DNA of 36,824 nt from Gordonia desulfuricans NBRC 100010 (GCF_001485495.1 NZ_BCNF01000053.1:1-36824); one strand, 5' to 3'; counted from the stretch's first letter, positions 7,635 through 16,509 are shown. Translations and numbers: made by a program. Notes: a model not told the origin generated them from the letters alone.

Positions 7635-8483
7635 TCAGATCAGGCGTCGTAACCGGGCGAACTCGGTCAGATCGGTGCGGAACCGGTCAAGGCTCTCCAG
7701 CGTGTACATGCCGTCGATCTGCTGGTCCTCCCACAACCGGTGGATTCGACGCAGATCGGATTGGCGTGACTTCCAACCGATTCCGTCGATGACGGCGAGG
7801 ACCACCTGTCGCGGCAGCCGGACCTCGGCCATCTCCTCGATCTCGCGCACCGCGTCGGTCAGCTTGGAGCCGGTGGAGTCGAATCCCTTGGCGGCCACCA
7901 CGATGTCGGCCGACGCCTCGTCGCCGACGATCAGGTCGGCCGGGGCGGTGCGACCGTTACGGCCGGTGAACCGCGACCGAGTGACATAGGACAGGCCCAG
8001 ATCGCGGGCGATGTCCTCGATCTCGTCCTCGATGCGCCGGCCCGACGCGCCCGCCCGGGTCGCGGTCACCCGGGTACCGGCACGGGCCACGAGGATGTCG
8101 GCAAAGGTGTAGGTGCGGTGCATCTGCGTCTCCAGTAGACGCACCAGGTCGAACTCGGAGTCGAGCCACGTCACCAGTTCCACCGGCTTCGCGCGCGCCA
8201 GCCCGTACCAGCCCGACGTACCGAACCGGTCGCGGAGCACGTTCTTGAGCTTCTCCTGCGACAGCCCGATCGCCAGCCCCAGCACCGGCACATCGGCCGG
8301 ATGGTCACGCACCCACGCCGAAAGACCTGCGATATCGGTCACCAGCATGTCGCCGAGGCTCGCGGTCGCGGCGGTGAGATGTTCGGTCTCCGGCGTCGTC
8401 TCGGTGGGATCCACGTGAGCGGTCAAGCGCCCCAACGAGGTCAGGTACTCGTCGAAATCCGGGACGGCGTCGGCGGCGGTCAT
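7635..8483 (-). CDS. Probable type II restriction endonuclease, acidic catalytic residue missing
   Basis: A 282-residue protein starting 5 bases after the stop of a DNA adenine methyltransferase on the same strand, the usual layout of a restriction-modification pair. The C-terminal half has a PD-(D/E)XK-like core: P181-A-D183, then IVVAAKGFDSTGSKLTDA. Related restriction enzymes, as I recall them, read E-A-K-(a)-STGSK-TD here, with the Glu and Lys catalytic. In this protein the triplet is A197-A198-K199, so the acidic residue is absent while Asp183 and Lys199 remain. The enzyme may be inactive, or another acidic residue such as Asp193 or Glu189 may substitute. The N-terminal 150 residues show no domain I can name. 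Assignment rests on context plus this motif. Confidence 0.6.
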   Translation of the reverse strand: MTAADAVPDFDEYLTSLGRLTAHVDPTETTPETEHLTAATASLGDMLVTDIAGLSAWVRDHPADVPVLGLAIGLSQEKLKNVLRDRFGTSGWYGLARAKPVELVTWLDSEFDLVRLLETQMHRTYTFADILVARAGTRVTATRAGASGRRIEDEIEDIARDLGLSYVTRSRFTGRNGRTAPADLIVGDEASADIVVAAKGFDSTGSKLTDAVREIEEMAEVRLPRQVVLAVIDGIGWKSRQSDLRRIHRLWEDQQIDGMYTLESLDRFRTDLTEFARLRRLI

Positions 8484-8488
8484 CTGAC

Positions 8489-9586
8489 TCAGTCCCGTCC
8501 GATGAACAGGAATTCGCTCACGTCGCGGCGGGTGGCCGCGGCATGCGTCCCGAAGCTGTACTTGTGATCGATCGCGATCACCTCCACCGACGGCTTCACC
8601 TTGCCCAGCAGGTCGACGATCCGATCCGGTCCGGGCAGCGCATTCGACGAGTACGACAGCACGATCGCCCCGGCATCCTCGAAATGCTCGAAGGTCCGCA
8701 CCAGGGCGTCCTCGATGGTGTGTTTGTACGCGAACGGCGTGTACCGCTTGGGCAGTTTCTTGGTCTTGGTGTTCTCCATGATCGTCATGCCCTTCCAGTA
8801 GGCCGACAGGCCCTCCAGGAAGTGGTAGCGCTTGATGTAGTCGTTGTCGTCGGTCGGCGGGGCATACGGCGGATCCAGGTACACCAGATCCGGGGCGCCG
8901 CCCAGCGCCCGCTCGGTGTCCAGATCGAACACGTCCCCACACGAGCTGTGGTGCCGCAGACCGTTGGAGAACACCGTCGCGTTGTACTCGGCGACCGAAC
9001 GCAGCCGGAAATGGTCCCGCAACGACATCTTCAGGTCCCGGCGACCGTCGGCATAGCGGCTGGAATCGGTGAAGGTGAACACCCCACGCGGCTGTTTGCG
9101 TGCCGCCGACAACACCAGCGCCGAGATCGCCAGATCACGCCGGTACCCGCGCAGCCGGTCGATGTGCGACCACGCCGAATCCAGGAACGCCCGATCCTCG
9201 GCATCGAAGTACAGGCCGTCGAACGTCGACGAGATGAAGTCCCGGTCGTCGGCGGGGGGACCGCAGATCTCCTCGACCAGCTCCGGCTCCAACCGCACCG
9301 ACGAGTTCGTGACCGTCGCCCGCGTGATGATGTGCGGGAAGTTCAGGAAGTCGTTGCTGGCCACCGCGAAGCCCTGCGCCTTGAGCAGATACGACACCAC
9401 CCCCGACCCGGAGAACGCATCCACCGCGGTGGATCCGCCCAGCTCGGCGAAGGTGCGCTCGAGGTGCGGCAACAGCCGATACTTCGAGCCCATGTACCGC
9501 AACCGGGGGAAACACTGCGCCGCGCCGACGACGTCGGTGGATGCGGCGCTGCGGGCGCGGGTGGGCTTGGGGGTTCGGCGACTCAC
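8489..9586 (-). CDS. DNA N6-adenine methyltransferase, D12 class
   Basis: A 365-residue D12-class (Dam-like) methyltransferase that would transfer a methyl group from S-adenosylmethionine to adenine in a specific DNA site. The N-terminal motif RYMGSKYRLLPHL and the AdoMet-binding DAFSGSGVVSYLL are followed by the catalytic D238-P-P-Y241. The class architecture is complete, so it should be active; the target site cannot be read from sequence. The GTG at 9586 is the earliest sensible start; a weak -10-like CATCCT lies 6 bases before it. The downstream endonuclease-like gene is 5 bases away and probably translationally coupled. In M. tuberculosis phoR and the HIT gene are adjacent, so this pair looks like an insertion there. 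Confidence 0.88.
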   Translation of the reverse strand: MSRRTPKPTRARSAASTDVVGAAQCFPRLRYMGSKYRLLPHLERTFAELGGSTAVDAFSGSGVVSYLLKAQGFAVASNDFLNFPHIITRATVTNSSVRLEPELVEEICGPPADDRDFISSTFDGLYFDAEDRAFLDSAWSHIDRLRGYRRDLAISALVLSAARKQPRGVFTFTDSSRYADGRRDLKMSLRDHFRLRSVAEYNATVFSNGLRHHSSCGDVFDLDTERALGGAPDLVYLDPPYAPPTDDNDYIKRYHFLEGLSAYWKGMTIMENTKTKKLPKRYTPFAYKHTIEDALVRTFEHFEDAGAIVLSYSSNALPGPDRIVDLLGKVKPSVEVIAIDHKYSFGTHAAATRRDVSEFLFIGRD

Positions 9587-9710
9587 CAGAAAAGGATGTC
9601 ACGGACCCCCGACAACATTTACCCAACACCACGGTGAACACGCGATGGTGTGCCTGAGGCATTGGTCGCAACCTGGCACGAATGCCGCGAACCTCGCCCT
9701 CGGCGACCCA

Positions 9711-9723
9711 TAGACTGGTCCCC
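9711..9723 (+). promoter_or_regulatory. Leaderless-type -10 box of the HIT gene
   Basis: TAGACT at 9711-9716 is followed by 7 bases and the ATG at 9724. This decides against the longer frame starting at 9682. Confidence 0.65.
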
Positions 9724-10149
9724 ATGTCGTCGGTATTCACGAAGATCATCAACGGAGAACTGCCCGGTCGATTCGTCTGGCGTGATGGCCAGGCCGTCGC
9801 GTTCCTCACCATCGAGCCGGTCACCCCCGGCCACATCCTGGTGGTGCCCCGCAAGGAGGTCGACCACTGGGAGCAGATGGACACCGCGACCTTCACCCAC
9901 CTGACCGACGTCGCCCAGAAGGTCGGCCGCGCCGTCAAGGAGGCCTTCGGTGCCCCGCGCATGGGCATGCTGATCGCCGGCCTCGAGGTCCCGCACGTGC
10001 ACGTCCACGTCTTCCCCGCCCTCACCATGGAGACCTTCGACCTGACCAACGCCCGTAAGGACATCACCCCCGAAGAACTCGACGCCGACGCCGAGAAGAT
10101 CCGCGCCGCCCTCATCGCCACCGGATACCGCGAATACGTCGATGACTGA
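9724..10149 (+). CDS. HIT family nucleotide-binding protein
   Basis: A 141-residue histidine-triad protein with the signature HVHVHVF near residue 95, where the middle His is the nucleophile for hydrolysis or transfer on nucleoside phosphoramidates or dinucleotides. The N-terminal FTKIINGELPGRFVW and the HILVVPRKEVDHWEQM segment are typical of the Hint branch. It is cytosolic and the length is normal. Its counterpart in M. tuberculosis (Rv0759c, from memory) also lies next to phoR. The substrate is not known. It begins at the leaderless ATG 9724 and is followed by a repeat cluster. Confidence 0.88.
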   Translation: MSSVFTKIINGELPGRFVWRDGQAVAFLTIEPVTPGHILVVPRKEVDHWEQMDTATFTHLTDVAQKVGRAVKEAFGAPRMGMLIAGLEVPHVHVHVFPALTMETFDLTNARKDITPEELDADAEKIRAALIATGYREYVDD

Positions 10150-10657
10150 GTGACTGCTTCTGAGGTGGTCGCCGACAATCGCGTCTCACCGGGTCTCGAC
10201 ACGGGTCCTCGCCTGGCGGCTCGGTCCCGGCTCGACCATCCATGGTGGTTGCGGGGGTCTCGACACGGGTCCTCGCCTAGCGGCTCGGTCTCGGCTCGAC
10301 CATCCATGGTGGTTGCGGGGGTCTCGACTCGGGTCCTCGCCTGGCGGCTCGGTCCCGGCTCGACCATCCATGGTGGTTGCGGGTTGTTGTGGCTGGTTGA
10401 GCCGGTGAGGAGCGGAGCGACGAGGCGTGTCGAAACCTCCGTCGGCCGATGTCGGGGGGTGACCCGCTCTGAGGTGGTCACCGACAATCGCGTCTCGCCG
10501 GGTCTCGACACGGGTCCTCGCCTGGCGGCTCGGTCCCGGCTCGACCATCGAAGGGTTGCCGGGTCTCGACTCGGGTTCTCGCCTGGCGGCTCGACCATCG
10601 ATGGTGGTGTCGAAACCTCCGGCGGCCGACGTCGGGTCGCAACCACCGACGGGTCGT
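10150..10657. repeat. Intergenic repeat cluster: 64-bp tandem array plus dispersed copies
   Basis: No gene is supported in these 508 bases. Three head-to-tail 64-bp units start at 10192, 10256 and 10320 (GGTCTCGAC(A/T)CGGGTCC, ending in CCATGGTGGTTGCGGG). A fourth copy lies at 10501-10549 and a shortened fifth at 10562-10599. About 80 bases from the CTGAGGTGGTC at 10160 recur from 10470 with few changes. A second repeat type, GGTTGAGCCGGTGAGGAGCG and onward, occupies about 10395-10441, and its GTGTCGAAACCTCCG tail recurs at 10608-10622. The cluster is the reverse orientation of the repeat at both ends of the window. Confidence 0.8.
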
Positions 10658-12775
10658 CTACACCGTCCGGTGGATCAGCAGCGGTAGGACAGCCGTTGCG
10701 CCCGCCTCGCGGAGCGCGGCGGCGGCCAGCGTGACCGCCCAGCCGGACCGGCTCTCGTCGACGACCAGCAACACCGCCTGACCGGCGACGTCGTCGGGTG
10801 CCGGGCCCAGCCGCTGCTGCCACTGGGTGGCCTCCGCGGCGCCCGGCAGATCCCGCGACGGCGCATCGCCCATCTGTACCGGCATCGAGGTACCGGGACG
10901 CCGGCCCACCCGGCACAGATGTGCGGCGAGTTCCTCGGCGAGAGTGGTGCCGGTCAGGCGTAGCGAACAGATCACATCGGGACGCCGACCGCCCTCACGC
11001 CCCCATGCCGCCAGCGTCGCCACGGCGGCCTCGCCGAGATCGGCGAGTGCCTGCTCATCATGATTGCGTGCGGCTGCCAGCAGATCCGACCACTCCGGGG
11101 CGTCGGCATGCGCCAGCACCCGCCCCGGTGATGCCATCAGTTCCATCGGGATTCGGCCGCGCTTGCCGAAACTGCCGCCGGGGTACATCTTTCGGGGTTC
11201 CAGGACCTGGGCGGAGCGGCGCAGGCTCACCGTCACCGACCGCACGATCGCCGGATCGACGTCGGCGGACAGGGCCTCGCTGAACCGGCCGCGGCACACC
11301 GAACACCGTCCGCACGGTGTGGCGTCGGGATCGTCGAGGGATTCGGTGAGCAACTGCATCAGGCATTGCCGGCCATGGACATAGGACCGCATGATGTCGG
11401 CCTCGCGGCGTCGGACCGCCAGCACGCCGTCGTAGTGTGCGGCGTCGAAGGTCCAGGGTCTGCCGGTGGAGATCCAGCCGTCCTGGCCGCGTTCGGTGGC
11501 ACCGTCGACGGCGAGTTGCTTGAGCATCAACTCGATCCGTCCGCGACGCTGCCCGGTCTCGGCCTCCAGGGTCGGCACCGACATCGGGGCGTCGGCGGCG
11601 GCCAGGGCGTCGAGCAGGGCGGTCATCCGTTTGGGGTCGGGGATGGTCGACGTCGCGAAATGCTCCCACACGGCGTCGTCGGTGGCCGACGCCAGCAGCA
11701 TCACCACGGCGTCGTCGAGGGCGCGTCCGGCGCGACCCACCTGCTGGTAGTAGGAGACCGGGGACGGCGGTGACCCGACATGTACCACGAAACCCAGATC
11801 CGGTTTGTCATAACCCATTCCGAGTGCGGATGTCGCCACGAGCGCCTTCACCTCGTTGCGCAGCAGGGAGTCCTCGAGCGCGTGGCGCCGGTCGGCGTCG
11901 AGTTGTCCGGTGTAGGCGGCCACCGGCAGTGAATCCCCGTGGACGGCTTGGATGGCCGAGACCAGCCGGTCGGCGTCGGCGACGGTCAGGACGTAGACGA
12001 TCCCGGAACCGGGCAGGGCGGGGAGGTACTGGGCCACCCAGCCATATCGCTGGATGGGGGAAAGCCCATCGAGAACGTTGAGCTGCAACGACTTCCGGGC
12101 CAGCGGTCCGCGGAGCACCAGGGTCTGGTCGGTGCCGTCGCTATCCGCGGAGAGCTGTGCGGCGACGTCGGCGGTCACCCGCTCGTTGGCGGTGGCGGTG
12201 GTCGCGAGCACCGGGGTGGACGGGTTGAGTGTGCGCAGCACGTCGGCGACGCGCCGGTAGTCGGGGCGGAAGTCGTGTCCCCAGTCGGAGATGGCATGGG
12301 CCTCGTCGATCACCAGCAGGCCCAGCCGGCCGGCCATCGCGTCGAGCACCCGCCGGCCGAAGCCCGGATTGGCCAGCCGCTCCGGCGACACCAACAGCAC
12401 GTCGAGATCGCCGGACCGCAGCGCCGCCTCGATCTCACCCCACTCGTCGATGTTCGACGAGTTCAGCGTGGCCGCCGACAACCCGGCACGCCCCGCGGCG
12501 GCCACCTGATCACGCATCAGCGACAGCAGCGGGGAGACGATCAGCGTCGGCCCGGCGCCGCGGGAGCGCAGGATGGCCGTCGCCGACCAGTACACCGCCG
12601 ACTTGCCCCAGCCGGTGGCCTGGACCACCAGCACCCGGGCACGCTCGACACCGACGAGGCCGGTGACGGCCTCCCACTGGTCGTCGCGCAGCCTCGCCTG
12701 CGGGCCGGCCAGGTTGGTGATCACCGCACCGGCGGCCGCGACGTCGGACTCTGAGAGCACATCCACCCCGGTCAT
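10658..12775 (-). CDS. recQ: RecQ-family ATP-dependent DNA helicase with a phosphoribosyltransferase-like tail
   Basis: A 705-residue superfamily 2 helicase. Walker A is ATGWGKS with Lys58; the DEAH box lies in VIDEAHAISDWGHDFRP, a RecQ hallmark. Helicase motifs continue with LATTATA and QQVGRAGRA. A zinc-binding Cys cluster follows: C in RQCLMQLL, then CGRCSVC. The last 130 residues look like a phosphoribosyltransferase fold: PDVICSLRLTGTTLAEELAAHL, then VLLVVDESRSGWAVTLAAAALREAGA, as in the PRPP loop of ComF-type proteins. RecQ unwinds DNA during recombination and repair; the tail's role is unknown. The start at 12775 is supported by a TAGATT box 7 bases before it. No RQC/HRDC domain pair is obvious. 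Confidence 0.88.
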   Translation of the reverse strand: MTGVDVLSESDVAAAGAVITNLAGPQARLRDDQWEAVTGLVGVERARVLVVQATGWGKSAVYWSATAILRSRGAGPTLIVSPLLSLMRDQVAAAGRAGLSAATLNSSNIDEWGEIEAALRSGDLDVLLVSPERLANPGFGRRVLDAMAGRLGLLVIDEAHAISDWGHDFRPDYRRVADVLRTLNPSTPVLATTATANERVTADVAAQLSADSDGTDQTLVLRGPLARKSLQLNVLDGLSPIQRYGWVAQYLPALPGSGIVYVLTVADADRLVSAIQAVHGDSLPVAAYTGQLDADRRHALEDSLLRNEVKALVATSALGMGYDKPDLGFVVHVGSPPSPVSYYQQVGRAGRALDDAVVMLLASATDDAVWEHFATSTIPDPKRMTALLDALAAADAPMSVPTLEAETGQRRGRIELMLKQLAVDGATERGQDGWISTGRPWTFDAAHYDGVLAVRRREADIMRSYVHGRQCLMQLLTESLDDPDATPCGRCSVCRGRFSEALSADVDPAIVRSVTVSLRRSAQVLEPRKMYPGGSFGKRGRIPMELMASPGRVLAHADAPEWSDLLAAARNHDEQALADLGEAAVATLAAWGREGGRRPDVICSLRLTGTTLAEELAAHLCRVGRRPGTSMPVQMGDAPSRDLPGAAEATQWQQRLGPAPDDVAGQAVLLVVDESRSGWAVTLAAAALREAGATAVLPLLIHRTV

Positions 12776-13012
12776 GGGCACCAATCTAGTCCCGCTCACC
12801 GACATCGCCGCGACCTGCACCGATCGCCTGTGGACAACTCCGCCGGATACGCCCGGGCCGTCCGGCGGCAGGCAAAGATCCAGGTACGGGGCGGATCTGC
12901 CGGCCGGTCCGGAGCGACGTGGGGAAGCGTCGCCGCACGCGCGCGACCGCTCACAGGAAACTGGCAGGTCGAGTGCAGAGTGAGGTCAGTTGAACAGCCA
13001 AAACTGGTTCCC
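12776..13012. promoter_or_regulatory. Divergent promoter region between recQ and the glycosyltransferase gene
   Basis: On the minus strand TAGATT (complement of 12783-12788) sits 7 bases before the recQ ATG. On the plus strand AAAACT sits 7 bases before the ATG at 13013. A sequence matching the DnaA box, TTGTCCACA, occurs on the minus strand at 12829-12837. TCACAGG at 12951-12957, then four bases, then TGGCAGG at 12962-12968 resembles a weak PhoP box (6 of 7 and 4 of 7). Confidence 0.5.
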
Positions 13013-14281
13013 ATGACGACAGAAGCGCTCCCACAGGCCGCCGCCCCGATCGCGGTGGTCGCCGACACCTCTCCCGCCGCGCCGGTCCTCGACATCGTCG
13101 TCCCGGTCTACAACGAAGAGAACGACATCGCAGACTGCCTGCGACGACTGCACGCCCACCTGCGGGTGCAGGTCCCGTTCACCGCGCGCATCACCGTCGC
13201 CGACAACGCGAGCACCGACTCCACCGTCGCGATCGCCGCCGCGGTCGCCGAGGAGATCGGCGGCATCCGCGTGGCACACCTCGAAGAGAAGGGCCGCGGT
13301 CGCGCGCTCAAGGCGGTGTGGTCGCGCAGTGACGCCGAGATCGTCGCCTACTGCGACGTCGACCTCTCCACCGACCTCAACGCGCTGATGCCGCTGATCG
13401 CCCCGCTGATCTCCGGGCACTCCGACATCGCGATCGGCACCCGGCTGTCCCGCTCGTCGCGGGTGGTCCGCGGCCCCAAGCGTGAGTTCATCTCCCGCTC
13501 CTACAACCTGATCCTGCGCACCGCGATGCGGGCCCGGTTCTCCGACGCCCAGTGCGGCTTCAAGGCCATGCGCACCGAGATCGGCCGCCAGGTGCTCCCG
13601 TACGTGGAGGACACCGGCTGGTTCTTCGACACCGAGCTGCTGGTGCTGTCGGAGCGGATCGGCCTGCGGATCGCCGAGGTCCCCGTCGACTGGATCGACG
13701 ACCCGAACTCCACCGTCGACATCGTCTCCACCGCGGTCGAGGACCTGAAGGGTTGTGCCCGTGTGGGTTACGCGCTGGCAAGCGGTCGCCTGCCGATCGC
13801 CGACCTGCGCGCCACCATCGGCCGTGACCGTGCCCCGGGCCCCGCGATCGACGGTGTGCCGCACGGCATGGTCGGACAGCTCGCCCGGTTCTGTGTGGTC
13901 GGCGTGGCCTCCACCATCGCCTATGCGGTGCTCTACCTGCTGCTGCATTCCTTTCTGGGAGCACAGGTCTCGAACTTCGTCGCCCTCGCGGTGACCGCGG
14001 TCCTCAACACCGCCGCCAATCGTCGCTTCAGCTTCGGTGTCCGCGGCCGCAAGGATGCGATGCGGCACCAGTTCTTCGGGCTGGGCGTGTTCCTGTTCGG
14101 CTGGATCGTGACCGCCGGATCGCTGGTCGCCCTGCACCAGTTCGCACCCGACGCCGGCAAGAACATCGAGCTGGTGGTCCTGGTGGTGGCCAACCTGGTC
14201 GCGACGGCCACCCGATTCGTGGGGCTACGGTGGGTGTTCGGCGTCCACAAGGACCGGACCGAGGCGGCCACCGCCCAGTGA
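13013..14281 (+). CDS. Family 2 glycosyltransferase fused to a GtrA membrane domain
   Basis: A 422-residue protein. Residues 26-240 form a GT2 domain of the polyprenyl-phosphate glycosyltransferase type (VVPVYNEEND, then D115-V-D117-L-S and a GWFFDTELL motif). Residues about 285-415 form a GtrA domain with four hydrophobic segments. Such proteins attach a sugar from a nucleotide donor to a polyprenyl phosphate on the cytoplasmic face; GtrA-type segments are thought to help flip the lipid-linked sugar. The next gene encodes a GT-C enzyme that would use it outside, so the pair likely makes a cell-envelope glycan modification. The sugar and acceptor are unknown. Start ATG 13013 leaves MTTEALPQ before the domain. 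Confidence 0.88.
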   Translation: MTTEALPQAAAPIAVVADTSPAAPVLDIVVPVYNEENDIADCLRRLHAHLRVQVPFTARITVADNASTDSTVAIAAAVAEEIGGIRVAHLEEKGRGRALKAVWSRSDAEIVAYCDVDLSTDLNALMPLIAPLISGHSDIAIGTRLSRSSRVVRGPKREFISRSYNLILRTAMRARFSDAQCGFKAMRTEIGRQVLPYVEDTGWFFDTELLVLSERIGLRIAEVPVDWIDDPNSTVDIVSTAVEDLKGCARVGYALASGRLPIADLRATIGRDRAPGPAIDGVPHGMVGQLARFCVVGVASTIAYAVLYLLLHSFLGAQVSNFVALAVTAVLNTAANRRFSFGVRGRKDAMRHQFFGLGVFLFGWIVTAGSLVALHQFAPDAGKNIELVVLVVANLVATATRFVGLRWVFGVHKDRTEAATAQ

Positions 14282-14371
14282 CCGAGACCTCGCCCGGACA
14301 CCGGGCCCCGGCCCGATCAGCCACCCGATCAGCCCCCTGATCAGCACCGCCACGTCGACCATCAGAGAGAG

Positions 14372-16492
14372 ATGATGACCTCGAGCACAACCGAATCGGC
14401 GACGGCCCCGGAGAGTTCCTCCCGGGGCCGTGGCCCTGTCTTCACACCCCCCGCCGACCCTTCCCCGCGATGGAAATGGTCGTCGTTGGCGGTTCTCCTG
14501 ATCGGCACCGCGGTGATCGACCTGTGGCATCTGTCGATCAACGGCTGGGCCAACTCCTTCTACACCGCGGCGATCCAGGCCGGCTCGCAGTCGTGGAAGG
14601 CGTGGTTCTTCGCGTCGTCGGACATGGCGAACTCGATCACCGTCGACAAACCGCCTGCCTCGCTGTGGCTTCCGGCGATCTCGGTGCGGATCTTCGGCCT
14701 CAACTCCTGGTCGGTCCTGGTGCCCAACGCCCTGATGGGTGTGGCGACGGTGGCCCTGATGTACGTGATCGCCCGAAAGTGCTTCGGGCACTGGGCGGCG
14801 ATCGGTGCCGGCGCCGTCCTCGCGCTGACGCCGGTGGCGGCCATGATGTTCCGCTTCGACAATCCCGAGGCGCTGCTGATCCTGCTGATGGTGGCCGCGG
14901 TGTGGGCGATGCTCAAGGCGGTCGAGGACGGCCGCACCCGCTGGCTCGTGCTCACCGGCGTGTTCGTCGGATTCGGTTTCCTCACCAAGCAATTGCAGGT
15001 GATGCTGATCGTCCCGCCGCTGGCGCTCACCTACTTCGCCTTCGGCCCGCACTCGTGGCCGAAACGTCTGGCGCAGTGCTTCGCCGCACTCGGCGCGATG
15101 ATCGTCAGCGCCGGCTGGTGGATTCTCGCCGTCGAACTGTGGCCTGCGTCGTCGCGGCCGTGGATCGGTGGCTCCCAGAACAATTCGATCCTCGAACTCA
15201 CCCTCGGCTACAACGGACTCGGCCGGCTCAACGGCAACGAGACCGGCAGCGTGGTCCCCGGTGGCGGTGGCCGCGGCGGCTATGGGGCGACGGAGATCCC
15301 GGGCATGCCCGGTGGCGGTGAGTTCCCCGGTGGCCCAGGCGGTCCCGGCGGGCGTGGCGGTATGTGGGGCCAGACCGGCATCCTGCGCATGTTCACCGCC
15401 GAGCAGGGCGGGCAGATCGCCTGGCTCATCCCGACCGCACTCATCCTGGGAATCGGCGCACTGGTGCTGCTGGCCCTCGCGTGGCGCGCGGCCGGACGTG
15501 ACGCGGTGCGTCGTCCGATGGCACACCTGAGCGTGTGGGGACTGTGGCTGATCCTCACCATGGGCGTGTTCAGTTTCATGGCCGGGATCTTCCACAGCTA
15601 CTACACCGCAGCCCTGGCACCGGCCGTCGCCGGTCTGCTCGCCGGCGGTGCGGCCGTCGCCTGGTATCACCGGGACAGCCTGTGGGTGCGCGTCCTGCTG
15701 GCCGCGGCCGTGTGGTTCGCCGCGATCTGGGGATACGTCCTGCTGCAGCGGTCGCCGGACTTCGTGCCGTGGCTGGCACCGATCGTGCTGTTCGTCGGCC
15801 TGGTCGGCGGCGCGGTGATGCTGCTGGCCCACCGCGAGTACCTGGGGGCGCTGGCGCTCGGGTTGTCGGTGGCGGCCGGCCTGGCCGGTCCGCTGGCCTA
15901 CACCGCCGACACCATCACCACCGCCAAGGAGGGCTCGATCATCAGCGCGGGCCCGCGCGTGGAGAACGGTGGCCCCGGCGGTTTCGGCGGTGGTGGTCGC
16001 GGTGGACGTGACCGCAACCGTGAGTTCCCGCAGGGCTTTCCGGGTATGGGGCCCGGCGGCATGGGTGGCGGTACCGGATACGACGGTATGGGCGGCTTCG
16101 GCGCGATGATGGAGATGGGCGGTGGCCCCGGTGGCCTGCTCAACGGGTCCCGGCCGAGTGCGGAGATGATCGAGAAACTCACCGCCGATGCCGATCGGTA
16201 CACCTGGATCGCCGCGGCCATCGGGTCCAACTCCGCATCGGGCTATCAGCTCGACACCGGCTACTCGGTGATGCCGATCGGCGGGTTCAACGGCACCGAC
16301 CCGTCGCCGACCCTCGAGGAGTTCCAGACACTGGTGTCCGAGCACAAGATCCACTACTTCATCGGCGGTGGCCGGATGATGGGTGGCGACTCGCGTGGGA
16401 CGTCGGGACAGATCGCCGAATGGGTGGAGCAGAACTTCACGTCATTGACGATCGACAATGTGACGTTGTATGACCTGACATCCCCCAAATGA
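14372..16492 (+). CDS. GT-C membrane glycosyltransferase (ArnT/PMT-like, family 39)
   Basis: A 706-residue polytopic membrane enzyme, similar in plan to YkcB/ArnT-like transferases that move a sugar from a polyprenyl-phosphate carrier to an acceptor outside the membrane. The first extracytoplasmic loop keeps acidic residues (VIDLWHLSINGW; SITVDKPPASLWLPA). Two Gly-rich outer loops are notable: about residues 294-332 and 531-592, with runs of GG, PGG and GMGG. A soluble C-terminal domain follows. It sits 90 bases after the GT2-GtrA gene and fits as the final transferase of the same pathway. ATG 14372 or the adjacent 14375 both fit the AGAGAGAG ribosome binding site; I use the first. Confidence 0.85.
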   Translation: MMTSSTTESATAPESSSRGRGPVFTPPADPSPRWKWSSLAVLLIGTAVIDLWHLSINGWANSFYTAAIQAGSQSWKAWFFASSDMANSITVDKPPASLWLPAISVRIFGLNSWSVLVPNALMGVATVALMYVIARKCFGHWAAIGAGAVLALTPVAAMMFRFDNPEALLILLMVAAVWAMLKAVEDGRTRWLVLTGVFVGFGFLTKQLQVMLIVPPLALTYFAFGPHSWPKRLAQCFAALGAMIVSAGWWILAVELWPASSRPWIGGSQNNSILELTLGYNGLGRLNGNETGSVVPGGGGRGGYGATEIPGMPGGGEFPGGPGGPGGRGGMWGQTGILRMFTAEQGGQIAWLIPTALILGIGALVLLALAWRAAGRDAVRRPMAHLSVWGLWLILTMGVFSFMAGIFHSYYTAALAPAVAGLLAGGAAVAWYHRDSLWVRVLLAAAVWFAAIWGYVLLQRSPDFVPWLAPIVLFVGLVGGAVMLLAHREYLGALALGLSVAAGLAGPLAYTADTITTAKEGSIISAGPRVENGGPGGFGGGGRGGRDRNREFPQGFPGMGPGGMGGGTGYDGMGGFGAMMEMGGGPGGLLNGSRPSAEMIEKLTADADRYTWIAAAIGSNSASGYQLDTGYSVMPIGGFNGTDPSPTLEEFQTLVSEHKIHYFIGGGRMMGGDSRGTSGQIAEWVEQNFTSLTIDNVTLYDLTSPK

Positions 16493-16497
16493 GGGGC

Positions 16498-16509
16498 TAA
16501 AGTGCCCGC
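16498..16509 (+). promoter_or_regulatory. Leaderless-type -10 box of the LtrA gene
   Basis: TAAAGT at 16498-16503, then 6 bases, then GTG at 16510. The box overlaps the end of the preceding gene's stop region, so the gene can be transcribed separately. Confidence 0.6.

Noticed and set aside
10192..10599. CRISPR-like array
   Set aside because: The 64-bp units are directly joined with no unique spacers, and no cas genes are present.
10150..10734. Long open frame across the repeat cluster
   Set aside because: Its protein is made of repeated segments that follow the DNA repeats and has no family likeness; it also runs into recQ on the other strand.
12829..12837. Perfect DnaA box as evidence of a replication origin
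   Set aside because: It is a single site with no cluster, no AT-rich stretch and no dnaA or dnaN nearby; one 9-base match in this length can arise by chance.
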